From contig CM076996.1 of the NCBI GenBank assembly GCA_039090855.1, positions 44,234,469-44,298,468 of the forward strand: a DNA stretch of 64,000 bases, in the 5' to 3' direction. The DNA is from Macrothele yani (Eukaryota; Arthropoda; Arachnida; Araneae; Macrothelidae). The notes under the pieces are model-generated. The model saw nothing but the letters and a program-made list of their open reading frames with translations. It ran no database searches and was not told the origin of the DNA. Position 1 is the first letter of the stretch; each line of letters begins with the position of its first letter. This document shows, one piece after another, positions 54,231 through 64,000 of the stretch. The position numbers were made by a program, and so were the translations under genes.

Positions 54231-55493
54231 CAGTGTTCGAATTACCCAGTGGTCTGCTGGCCATTGGCCAGCAAAACTTCCGTCAGACTACTGAACTATT
54301 GACTTTACTGGCCCGGATGGCCAGTAAATTTTTTTTTCTGTTTTGTCACAATTGGAAAAATGAATTTCCATTTCTTTTACCTTGCTTTACAGATTTCTTT
54401 TTAGGCTGCAAACTAGTGACAAGTCATGAAATGCTATTGGATAATAGCTACTTATTTTTATCCCACATGATTTGTAAAGAGTGGAAGAAACAACAAATAC
54501 AGAAAGGTAGTTTCCCAGTCCTGCTCTTCCATGGATTTTTGTCCACCCTAACGATGCGGCAGATTCTGACACCAAACACAAGCCAGCTTTTGTTTCTGCC
54601 CCAAGAAAACGCACTAGCAAAGGAGGTCAATTGGATGCGTGAAGGTAATTTTTTCAAAAGAGCAATTCACATGAAACAGCGTTCAGTGGGGGACTGAAAC
54701 TAACTGGAAAAATAGGAGGGATGAGCAATAAGACTATACTCTGAGTCAGCCTAAGAGTGAACCACTATGAAGGGTACGAAACAGCTACCTCCGCTACGAA
54801 AAATAGTCCTTAGCGTTTAGAGCAAAAGCATCAGAATTATTACATAGAATCTATTTTTCTTTACTCAACGGTTTATCAGACAAAATTGCTATCTAAAAAA
54901 GAATTCTAGAAGTTAGAGCGCTTTTATAAATAAATTTGTTCTGAGAAGTTGCTGAATCAAGAGCTTCGCACTTTCGGCTATTTCTGCCCACTTGGGATAC
55001 AACTCGGACAGGGGGAAGGGGTGGAAGGCCTCTCCCAACATTAACAACACAGAGACAACAAATTGACAATCGGGGAAACTTGAAGGGGTGTTTAGGAAAC
55101 AGTAGAAGAGCACATTAACGCGGATGGATACCGTTCTTGCGTTCTACGACGAGATGTGATAAGGCTCTCCCGCCTTTCCCAGTAGTACACTTTTAGGGTG
55201 AATTGGAGTATAAAACAGATTGGTGATATTGAAAAGTAAGATTGCATTCCCCAACTCCAAACCATTGGAATCTTATGCTGGAAACATTCTTTGTCCTGTG
55301 AATTATCATTTCATATTATATGTTTTAAAAACAAATATTGGAGATAATTCCATTGAAATGATAATTATTTTCTACATATATTGTAAGTTTTTTATTTTTT
55401 TGTATGGACCAGTGAGCATTTTGGTGGACCAATGGCTTCAGATTCTAGTGGTCCGCTGGATCAGTAAAAAAATATTTTCTAATTCTAACACTG
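54231..55493. mobile_element. TIR element (CAGTGTT ends) with 6-bp duplication
   Basis: Ends CAGTGTTCGAATTAC and, inward, CAGTGTTAGAATTAG are 15-bp inverted repeats with two mismatches. TTGATG lies at 54225-54230 and 55494-55499. The RTE sequence is interrupted exactly here. CAG-type ends suggest hAT, but hAT normally duplicates 8 bp. The longest frame (154 codons at 54233-54697) shows no transposase motif. Subterminal TGGTCTGCTGG and TGGTCCGCTGG occur near the two ends. Confidence 0.75.
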
Positions 55494-55924
55494 TTGATGT
55501 ACAATGCTTTTTCAAGAGCTGAAGATTTAGCGATTGATGGAGCAGTTCTAGAAGTAACACGTGTCTGCATTTACCTTGGACAACAGATATCAAGCAAGGG
55601 CCACATCGAAGACTAAATTAATAGTCGTGTAAAACTTGGTTGGTGAACATTTGGAAGAAACAGTGCAATTCTCAGTAGTAATTTACCATTACGTCTTAAA
55701 AGGAAAGCGTTTACTCAATGCACCCTTCCGGTTCTTATGGAACAGAGACATGAACCTGAACTAAAAAAGATATACACCAATGAGCCATTATATTATGACC
55801 ACCCCCAGCCTAGAGAAATGAGCGCGCCTGGAGACCGAACGGTGGCGCAAGTGAAGTTCACAGGGTAGTAGTATATTTACAACCCGAGGACCGGCTTTTG
55901 GTTAGTAGAGTGTTCGGAGTCAGA

Positions 55925-57118
55925 ATAGGAAAAGCTGTCGATTTATCGGAGTTTGATAAAGGAAAAATTGGGATGGCACGGCGCCTCCGAACTACGATCT
56001 CGGAAACGGCGCGGCTTGTGGGTTTATCACGTGCCGCTGTAGTGAGTACGTATCAAAAGTGATGCACAGATGGCCAAACGACGAACCGTCGTCCAGCCGT
56101 GTATCGTCCGCAGCTCATTGATGCCAGAACGGAGCGGAGACTGTCGCACATTGTTCACAGCGACCTCAGGGCCACAGTACGACAAATCACCCGCAGCTAC
56201 AACAGTAGTAACTAGTAATCAGGGCAATGTGTCATCTAGCACACAGTTCATCGCAGCCATCTGCGCATGGGCCTACGTAGCCGAAGACCCAGCCGGGTCC
56301 TCATGTTCACTGCACGTCATCCGGGCCCAAGATCATCGAGATTCGTCGAGAGAGATTGGAGGAAAGTGGCCTGGTCTGACGAATCATGATTCCTGGTGCA
56401 TAACGTATAGACGGATGATTTCAACATTAAATATTCAGGGACTTCGGTCCCGGTCAGTAAGGCGTTGGCTCATCGGCTGGATTATGACCCAGGATATTGA
56501 TATCCTGTGTGTCCAGGAAACATTTTTTCACAATTTTAGGCATGTTTCGGATTTTCGTCATTACACTAATGCCCGGCCGTCTATACGTTATGCATCAGGA
56601 ATCATCAGTTACCAACAGAGGCTATGGCACCTAGATGCACTGTTCGGCGGAAACAGGTCGGCGGTGTTATTGCTGTGGGCGATGTTTTCTTGGGACACTT
56701 TAGGCCCCATTATCCCAATAGCAGAATCCCTGACAGCTGTCAGGTACCTGAACATCGTTGCGAACAAATTTCACCTGTACGTGGCAACTGTATTTCCTGC
56801 TGGTGATGGCCATTACCAACAGCATGATGCGTCATGCCACACTGCCAGAATCGTCAAGGAGTGGTCCGAGGAACATGATGGTGACTTTCTGTTACCGCCA
56901 TGGCCTCCAAATTCACCTGACATGAACCCAACTGAACATTTGTGGTTCGACTTAGAAAAGCGGATTCGCGCTTAAATCACCACCACTCCGAAATGTAGGG
57001 GAACTGGAGGACCTGCTGTTGACACAGATACAACAGGATACCCATAGTCACCTCATCGAATGGTTGCCTCGCCGAGCGGCCGCTGTTTGGGGGGGGGGCT
57101 AAAGGGGGGTCCTGTAGT
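55925..57118 (+). pseudogene. Tc1 transposase pseudogene, chimeric with LINE sequence
   Basis: The family start codon is ATA here (55925-55927), followed by [13 protein letters not shown]. Stops and shifts follow. From 56070 to 56975 there is a 301-codon frame made of out-of-frame Tc1 sequence, then LINE endonuclease sequence (STLNIQGLRSRSV, ILCVQETFFH), then in-frame Tc1 sequence (WAMFSWDTLGPIIP, DMNPTEHLWFD). The second catalytic Asp position reads QQHDASCH, with His. The open frame is most likely chance, since its first third is the wrong frame. Confidence 0.83.
56386..56605 (+). other. LINE ORF2 fragment bracketed by inverted repeat
   Basis: 56415-56576 matches 62507-62660, the start of the L1/Tx1-like endonuclease, at a few differences. 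56386-56414 and 56577-56605 are a 29-bp inverted repeat with one mismatch (core CCGTCTATACGTTATGCA). The left arm is native Tc1 sequence; the right arm is its inverted duplicate. No LINE 3' end or poly-A is present, so this is not ordinary LINE insertion. Confidence 0.9.
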
Positions 57119-57766
57119 GGCTCATCGGTGTATAGAGGCTGCAGGCAACTAAAAGAAGCATGAAAAGGTACATGCTTGGCATAATTAGGAAGGATAAGAA
57201 CTCAAGAGTGGATGATCAAAATAAAGTCTCTAAAATGGGAATGGGCTGGATATATTGCTTGCACTTGCCACTGTTGGACAACTGAAGTACTAGACTGGAT
57301 ACTGAAGAACAAAAAAAAAAAAATACCCACAAGAAGACCACGTGCGAGATGGGTGGGTGAAATTTCAAAGCATACCAGAGTGACATGGAGGGAAAATAGC
57401 TCAAGACAAAAAGTCGTGGAAGAAACTTTGGGAGGCCTTAGTTCAGCAGTAGATTGATAATGGTTGATGTTGATGACAAGCGAGCAGGGAAACATGCTTA
57501 CCTCTACTGATACAAGAAGAAATTTTCAATCCAGTTTCTGGAATCGCAAATGTTACGCCCACAGACTGATGGAGTAAATCTTTGAGCAGCAAGTCTCCGA
57601 GTAATTCGAATAGCTATCCTCGAGCACAGAAAGACATATTTAAATTAGGATGTTTTGAACATACATGAGGAACATGCGCAAACTTCCTGTATTTTTGGTT
57701 AGATACAGAAAATAAAACTTGACCGCTCCCAGAGATTCACTTAAGCTGTTTAAAAAAGAAGCAGCT

Positions 57767-57990
57767 GCCGCCCCGGTGGCGCAGTGGTCTAAGGCGCTGG
57801 CTTCTGATCATTCGTCCGTAAGGGGGTCCGGGTTTGAATCCCGGTCAGGCATGGATGTTGTGTTTGTCTTACGGCACTGGTTCTCTCCCTTCCCTGGAAC
57901 CAGTGACCCTAAATTAAGGACGGGCGACTGCTTATAGCCCATTGAGTTGCTCACGGTGGTCGTTAAAATTCCAATAAAAAAAAAAAAAAA
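57767..57990 (+). mobile_element. tRNA-derived SINE
   Basis: A near-consensus copy from GCCGCCCCGGTGGCGCAGTG to the poly-A tail. AAAAAAGAAGCA precedes it, and the same word follows the tail, giving a target duplication. Confidence 0.92.
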
Positions 57991-57996
57991 AGAAGC

Positions 57997-58743
57997 ATTA
58001 TTTTTGAGCAAACGAAACACATTGTGAAAAGAAAGTTATGACTTCTCCAACACATAATTTGCTTTCCAAGTTTTACTTGTTTCATTTATTTTCCTAAAAG
58101 TTTGAGTAATGCGTGAGATTAAAATTTTTCTCCTTTTTATTTTATTTGAAGCGTCTTTGAGTTTAAATACATTTCAGCACTCCGATAGCGAATACAAATC
58201 TAGGAAGTTTCACATTTTTCCTTTCTCAATGTCTTCCTCTTTTCTTCGCACGGGATAATGAGGTACTTTTGCTGTGCGTGGTCTGATGTGGTGGGAGTGC
58301 AATTAATCAAACTTTCTACTACAGTTTAAAGTAGGCTATTGCAGTCATTAAATTGCGTTTTAGTACCCGACCTCCGAGGCTATTACGCGCATAAAGGGAG
58401 ACAAAATATGAAGGCACTTGCGTTTTCTGTAATCTTAATGAACTAAAGCGTATCTGGCAGGAATTGCTAGTCGAAACAGATGCAACGGCACACACTTACT
58501 TATTCCTTTACCCCCTCCCTACTTCTTTCTCCTCTCCTGATGTCTTTAATTCTCTTATTCACTGTAATTTCTCTTAAGAGGGGTACTTACGAGCATTCCA
58601 AGGAAGAGCTACAACTTCAATGAAACCGATTTTTTGCGGAGCCTCATTTTCTTCAGAATAATTTTTACGGTCGATGAAAGACAGGTACGCGAGCGAATAT
58701 TTTTCAAGTGTTGTTCGCGCTCAATGACACGTGCCTACACAGC
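57997..58743. other. no gene recognised
   Basis: AT-rich spacer without motif, terminal repeat or RNA fold that I can support. Confidence 0.4.
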
Positions 58744-58974
58744 TTTTTTTTTTTTTTTTTTTTTTTTATTGGAGGTTTAACGACCACCGTGAGCAACTCA
58801 ATGGGGTATAAGCAGTCGCCTGTCCCTAATTTAGGGTCACTGGTTCCAGGGAAGGGAGAGAGCCAGCGCCGTAAGACAAACACAACATCCATGCCTCACC
58901 GGGATTCGAACCCGGACCCTGTTCGGACGAATGATCAGAGGCCATCGCTTAGACCACTGCGCCACCGAGGCGGC
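58744..58974 (-). mobile_element. tRNA-derived SINE
   Basis: Near-consensus minus-strand copy with a long poly-T start and the GGCGGC end of the head at 58974. No clear duplication. Confidence 0.9.
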
Positions 58975-60155
58975 CAATAGTAGGTTCCTTTATCCCCATC
59001 TTACAGTCAGCTAAAGAAGGGAATTTACAACTCCATATTAAGGGCACATAAGTGAGTGAAACGTAAGGGATGGTTCACAGAAGCTTCAAGTATTGTTCGG
59101 TAGGGGAGTTCTTACAATTAAGAAGTTTAGATCATCAACACAATCAGCAATCATTTATCCGTACCTCCAGCCAACGGCAGCAGTGAAAGTGAAAGACTCC
59201 CAGACAATACACAATGGGTTTACAACTTTTACGACGTCACTGGCGGTTTTTTCTTTTTTTTTTTCCAGAGCAAGAGGAACGTAAAAGCAAATGGTTCGAA
59301 CAAAGACCCTATGGGTCAATTCGTAACTTTACGAGAGGAAGAAAGCTATGAAGGAGGTGCCCCGAACAGTTGGTTGCGGCGACTATGATCGGACACTGGA
59401 AATAAAAAAAATATGAAAAAAACTATAACTAGGAAACAGAGAGTGAGAGGTTAACTTGATAACTAAGACAACTCCAGGACAAACCGTAACTAGTATAATA
59501 ATAACCCTTAGCTGAATATAAGCGTAGTTGGAAAATACAATTTTTTATCCCTATCGGTTTCTTCGTGTAATATTCTTTTTATTAACTTAAGAGTTGCAAA
59601 TAAATAGAACGCGATGCGGGAAAGGAAAATCAAGAAACCATATTGTTAATCCTGACCTGGGACTGCTAACGCTACTCTATGGGCTAAATGGACGGCTTGA
59701 AGCCCCCAAGGGAAAGGGGTAAACTTGCTTATAAAGAAGGAGTCTCAGTCCCAAGACTAACAGCTTAATGTGGCGTCCGAACCACAGAGTTTTCAGGCAA
59801 ACGGACACAAGCAGGAGACTGCTAACCACTAGGCCGTCTGCTGCATACGTACGTGGGTGTGATATTTGATCTTCGGCTCTGGTTTTCTCTATTCTGTTTC
59901 CTACAGTCAGTAAACTCTAATTAGGAATGGGCGATGTCTCCTAACCTTCGATGACAATACGAGTCATTAAACCACAAATGTAAGAACAATAGCAAATAGG
60001 CTGTTCAAGATTATACGTAGAAAAAGTCCTATCTAAATTTCATTACGTATGCCCGGCAAATACCAATGATATTTTCAGTTGCAGGACAAAAATTGGACAC
60101 AAGACCTCGAAAAGTATGGCGAGAGGGACTTTTTTTTTTTTTTTTAATTCTACTA
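58975..60155. other. no gene; possible old tRNA-derived repeat
   Basis: On the minus strand near 59816-59850, GACGGCCTAGTGGTTAGCAG looks like a tRNA A-box region. Downstream on the plus strand CTAATTAGGAATGGGCGATG resembles the SINE body. These may be old SINE relatives. Nothing else is recognised. Confidence 0.3.
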
Positions 60156-60380
60156 CCCTGGCGGAAAGTGAAAAAAGAACACCAAGAAGGAATTGGAGGA
60201 CGATCATGAAATTTACATATGTTAATGGGATCGAGTTTACGTAGGTGTGATGTTAATTTCGGGACCAACCGGTGAGCGCTTACGCCACAGCACGGCATAA
60301 TATGCAAATTATCGTCGGTGGTATTTAAGGAGTACGGCAAAGTGAATGTAATCAGTCGTCGGCGTACGGACACGTGCGCA
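60156..60380 (+). mobile_element. Tc1-like element, 5' end only
   Basis: Homologous to the 5' end of the 1133-2564 element, starting CCCTGGCGGAAAGTG after TA at 60154-60155 and running to GGACACGTGCG. It stops before the transposase start; the LINE begins shortly after. Confidence 0.8.
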
Positions 60381-60632
60381 GGCCAGGCGGAAAACGGTGT
60401 ACTTACATATTTTCGGTCTCGTGCAGTTGTGAAGAGCAAAGTACGTGGGAGAAATCTTTCTCATAATTTAGCTGCATGGAGTTGAGTTGCTTCATCACTA
60501 AGTAATTCTCATATAGTTTGTGGTCGTCAAGGATTTGACTGAGTTATTTTTATTTCTTGTTCTTTAAACTTCAAGTTAGAAGCTTTATTTTTGTTTTCCG
60601 GTTCCAGGCCAACCGGGGCTCCGTGCCTCTGG

Positions 60633-62390
60633 AATGGCGAACTTTTTGAACCGACCTTAAACCATTCAGGTTACTCATAATAGGAAGTACCCCAATGTCA
60701 ATATTCTTAAGGAATTAGTCGACAAACTTGACTATCCGGAACATTTGCACACAGTCCAGCGACTTAACAATGGACCTTTCACAGTGCGTTTCCAAACTGC
60801 TGCACAAGCACTGCACTACCTTGAGCATCCCTTGACAGCCTACAAGGACGTTGCGGTGAACATTTCGCCAGTAGATGACGGCATTCGTACCGTCTATTTC
60901 AAACTCGTGCCCATTGACATCCCTAATGAGAAGATCTCTGCGGCACTTATTGGATATGGGGAGATTGTCACCCCCATTCAGAATGAGTGGCACACACTCA
61001 AAGGTCTGGAACATGTTTATACAGGCACAAGAATTGTTCGTCTGCGTATGACAAAGCCAGTACCCAATTTCCTTCAAGTGGGCCGTTGGAAGGCCATGGT
61101 CACATATGCTGGCATGATACGCACATGCCGTAGATGCGGTAATGCTGGCCACATTGCTCCTCAGTGCCCGTCCCGAGTTTGCCCCAACTGTAGTACGGTG
61201 GGGCACTTAGAGATCTCGTGTGAGCAAGCCTGCTCCAAGTGCGGTGCGGATTCTCACACCAAATCCAGATGCACCCAGTCATCCTTCGCAGATGTTGTAG
61301 CTCTGCCTTTAACAGCTCCCCTTGTTTTCAATGAGGAGTTTCAAGAGCTACCCTCCACCAGTGCTATTGTTGTTCCCGGGGACTCTGGTGTTCCTGATGC
61401 AGTTGTTACCATGGACCCGGAACATGTTGCTTCTTTGAAATTACCGGTTGTCATACCTGTCGATCCGCCTTTCGAGAATGTCGTGACTTCTGTTTTTTTT
61501 TGTTTTTTTTTTTTTTTTGATTAGAGGTTTAACGACTACCGTGAGCAACTCAAATGGGCTATAAGCAGTCGCCCGTCCCTAATTTTGGGTCACTGGTTCC
61601 AGGGAAGGAAAAGAGCCAGTGCCGTAAGACAAACACAACATCCATGCCTGACCGGGATCCGAACCCGGACCCCGTACGGACGAATGATCAGAGGCCAGCG
61701 CCTTAGACCACTGCGCCACCGGGGCGGCCTTCTGTTATTCAAGAGACCTTGGTTGTTGACAGCCGCGTCGATCCTGGAGCTTCTCCTGCTGTTTCACCAG
61801 TGCAAGATCTAGAGGTTCTTGAAATGCCATCTACAGAGGTCACCTCACTGCCTCTTGCCGTTGAATCGGCTGTTGTTATTAAGTCTGAGCCTCCCATGGA
61901 CGCCGACGTATGTACCGAGATCCATGTGCCTCATTCACCTAATTCTCCTGACGCCGAAGTCGGACTTGTTACCACTGTTGCATTTCCAGAGGTTATTTCG
62001 GATGATGACAACATTTACATAGATTCCGTTGATGATGTTAATTTCACCTCTCCTGTCGGAACTGTCTCCCTCCCTTCCACCTCCGGGGACAAAGTTGTAC
62101 CCGTCATCCATTCCAGCATGCCGCCGGGACGTGTTCCTGTTACCATCCACAATGTTACTCCTACCAGAGACTCTCGTCCTGCTGACCATTCCTTCCGTCA
62201 ACAACGACAGTCCTCTACATCTTCGGAGGGCAGGACTCGCGGCAGCCGTTCGGCAAGTGTTCATCCTGGCCGTCGGGAAAGATCTCCCGTCCAACTGGAG
62301 GAAGGGGAACTTCCCCCACGTAGCCGCCGACGGCACCGTCGCCGGAATCACAACCGCTCCACCTCTGGAGATTGGCATAGTCAGTTCTAA
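60633..62390 (+). pseudogene. LINE ORF1, zinc-knuckle nucleic-acid-binding protein
   Basis: The first ATG (60633) gives MANFLNRP and a stop; the frame is then open from 60745. Three CX2CX4HX4C knuckles follow in a row: CRRCGNAGHIAPQC, CPNCSTVGHLEISC and CSKCGADSHTKSRC. Such proteins bind LINE RNA and chaperone it in the ribonucleoprotein particle. A SINE at 61495-61728 splits the gene. After it come acidic and Ser/Pro-rich parts and an Arg/Ser-rich tail (RSRRRHRRRNHNRS) ending at 62390. The early stop and the SINE make it a pseudogene. Confidence 0.85.
61495..61728 (-). mobile_element. tRNA-derived SINE nested in LINE ORF1
   Basis: Minus-strand copy, near consensus. CTTCTGTT occurs at 61487-61494 and 61729-61736 as target duplication. 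Confidence 0.93.
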
Positions 62391-62457
62391 GTGCCGGTCC
62401 ACGTTTCTAAAACGGGTGGGCTAATTTGAATCTACCCTCCTTACTGACCTTTGTTTT

Positions 62458-64000
62458 GTGTATTTTTGTATTTCAATTATCTGCTTAACCTTCAACCTTA
62501 AAGTTTCAACATTAAATATTCAGGGACTTCGGTCCCGGTCAGTAAGGCATTGGCTCATCGGCTGGATTATGACCCAGGATATTGATATCCTGTGTGTCCA
62601 GGAAACATTTTTTCACAATTATAGGCATGTTTCGGATTTTCGTCATTACACTAATGCCCCGTGCTGGTTTAGTCTTTCTCCGACTAGTCGCAGGGGCGTC
62701 GGAATTATTGTCAACCCTAACTTCAAGGGTCGACAACTGAAATTTCAATATGATGACGAGGGTCGGGTGGCTGCTGTCAGCTTTGCCCTCGCCGAGTTTA
62801 AAATTCGCGTTATTTCAGCCTATGCGCCATTGGAACTCGCCCAACGGGGTAGATTCCTCAGGAGTCTTCCTTTATTTTGGGGGGGGGGGGGGGCGTGAAG
62901 ACTTCCTCATTTTGGGGGTGACTATAATCTTGTAACGGAGCCTCTTGATAAACAGGGGGGTACCTGGCAGGGGGACTCGTCCCGAGCTGTCTTCTCCGGG
63001 TTCATGTCGGGGGCGGGGCTGGTGGACGCCTGGCGTTCTACTCACCCTGGGGTCTTCGACTGGACTTGGACGGATGGCTCGGTTCGGGCCCGCCTGGACA
63101 GGATTCTTGTGGGGTGGCCCCTGGGGATTGTGACCTTGTGTATTTGTTCATTGTGATGTTAATTCTGTGTTTCTCCGTGTGAGTGACCATCGTGCCGTTT
63201 CTGGTGAGATCGTTCTAACAGGGGCCCGGACACGAACTCAGGGCCCGTGGAGGATGAATCTGAATCTTCTCGAAGATGACGACATCCTTCAGTGCCTTGA
63301 GAGGTTGCTTCGGGGTGAAATTCAGTCTGAGACTCATCACACTGGTGAGTGGTGGGAGGCGGTTAAACTTAAAGTGAAGTCTTATTTACAACTTCAGGGG
63401 AAACTTTCGGCTCGTCAGCGGCTTTTAGAGCGAACTCGCCTTGTCTGTATGTTGCGTGCATGCAAAGCCGGGCAGCAAATGGGAGCGCAGAATGCTGGTA
63501 TGATTGCTGAACTTCAAGCTCAGTTGACAGATTTATATTGTAAAAACGGCCAAAGATGCACACAGGACTCTATTTCACAAAATTTAGAAAACGAGATTTC
63601 ACTTGCAAGTTTTTTGCGAAATCTCGCAGAAACAAAATTATTTCCTAGGTAATTCCTGGCTTACAGCATGAGTCACGCTTCGTGACCTCTCAACCAGAAA
63701 TTCACAATTTGGTTTTCTCGCATTTCAGAGACCTGTTTGCATCTGATGAAGTGCAGCAGTCGTCCGTCGACTCTTGGGTCGCTGACGTGACCCAACTCGA
63801 CGCCGCGGCTTCTGTGCTTACATCGGGCCCTGTCCGTATTTCTGAGGTGAGGCAAGCCATTGCCGGCTTACGTAATGGTCGCAGTCTGGGTACTGATGGC
63901 ATCCGTGTCGAATTTTATAAACGTTTTGTTGATTTGCTTGCTGAACCTCTATGTTTTTTTAATCATGTTCTGTTAACTGGGTAGTTAACCACGACGATGC
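62458..64000 (+). pseudogene. LINE ORF2, endonuclease and RT start
   Basis: VSTLNIQGLRSRSVRHWLIG and ILCVQETFFHNY are the N-terminal APE endonuclease motifs (Asn and the Glu of QET). GVGIIVNPNF and RVISAYAP follow. At 62879-62894 a run of about 14 G breaks the frame; further on come VTEPLDKQGG, DWTWTDGSVRARLDRILV and VSDHRAV, the last holding the catalytic His region. A linker of about 150 residues leads to ISEVRQAIAGLRNGRSLGTD and GIRVEFYKRF, the first RT blocks. The window ends before the YADD box. Two or more frameshifts are needed, so this copy is probably dead unless the G-run is a sequencing error. Confidence 0.82.

Larger units (their letters stand above)
55775..57130 (+). mobile_element. 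Tc1-like element with captured LINE fragment
   Basis: Ends CACCAATGAGCCATTATATT and, inward, CACCGATGAGCCACTACAGG, with TA at 55773-55774 and 57131-57132. It is the family of 14903-16274, here without the SINE. It sits inside the RTE copy and carries LINE sequence at 56415-56576. Confidence 0.88.
52715..57475 (+). pseudogene. RTE-type LINE split by three insertions
   Basis: Four collinear blocks belong to one element. 52715-52852 encodes ELTEKANEYELSLCMVFIDY and EKAFDSV, the RT motif A. 53823-54230 encodes GVRRADISPKLF. 55500-55772 encodes YLGQQISSKGHIED. 57133-57475 encodes the C-terminal RPRARWVGEISKHTRVTW region. Between them lie 52853-53811, 54231-55493 and the Tc1 at 55775-57130, each flanked by its own short duplication. 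Stops and substitutions are common, so it is older than the 46-kb and 50-kb copies. Confidence 0.75.
60404..64000 (+). mobile_element. L1/Tx1-like LINE, 5' half, runs off the window
   Basis: It has a putative 5' untranslated region, ORF1 with three CCHC zinc knuckles, and ORF2 with an APE-type endonuclease and the start of reverse transcriptase. The layout of a zinc-knuckle ORF1 followed by APE-RT fits L1/Tx1-type elements. The exact 5' boundary is not visible. A fragment of its ORF2 lies at 56415-56576. Confidence 0.8.

Noticed and set aside
54233..54697. 154-codon frame as a hAT transposase
   Set aside because: No hAT dimerisation signature or zinc finger is seen.
57208..57457. 81-codon frame as a separate gene
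   Set aside because: It is the C-terminal block of the split RTE copy.
61935..62402. 155-codon minus-strand frame
   Set aside because: Antisense shadow of LINE ORF1.

Overview
This is eukaryotic DNA, almost certainly from an invertebrate animal and most plausibly an arthropod. I recognise no host protein-coding gene, rRNA gene or free-standing tRNA gene. Nearly everything recognisable is transposable-element DNA: Tc1-like elements with TA target duplications, two mariners, hAT-type elements with 8-bp target duplications, a TTAA-inserting element, RTE-, CR1- and L1/Tx1-like non-LTR retrotransposons, two tRNA-derived SINE families, and two copies of a small LTR-flanked element. The species cannot be named from this window.

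Layout. 1-8.2 kb: Tc1-like copies, SINEs and decayed fragments. 8.2-17.5 kb: three hAT-type insertions with perfect 8-bp target duplications; two carry a Tc1 element, and one of those Tc1 copies carries a SINE. 17.9-19.8 kb: a Tc1 pseudogene split by palindromic DNA. 20.0-22.2 kb: a foldback-like structure made of tandem repeats running first in one, then in the opposite orientation. 23.8-28.5 kb: a fourth hAT-type element loaded with three Tc1 copies, one with a 333-codon open transposase frame. 28.9-33.7 kb: CR1 and RTE remnants and a small hAT. 34.3-35.9 kb: a mariner split by a 599-bp miniature LTR element and a SINE. 37-43.6 kb: Tc1 copies. 43.65-46 kb: a mariner split by a TTAA element. 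46.1-52.7 kb: RTE and Tc1 copies and the second miniature LTR element. 52.7-57.5 kb: one RTE copy split by three successive insertions. 60.4 kb to the end: the 5' half of an L1/Tx1-like LINE whose ORF1 is split by a SINE.

The nesting gives a relative history. RTE copies, hATs and mariners are often the hosts; Tc1 elements and the short SINE are often the guests. The most unusual object is the miniature LTR element (34514-35112 and 49472-50036). It has about 163-bp terminal repeats, each holding a complete tRNA-like cloverleaf with Pol III A and B boxes, a primer-binding site matching tRNA-Lys, a polypurine tract, 4-bp target duplications and no coding capacity. The tandem-repeat foldback structure and a Tc1 copy that captured a LINE fragment between inverted repeats are the next most interesting.

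All calls rest on reading the sequence. Family assignments come from motifs and terminal structures, not from database searches.
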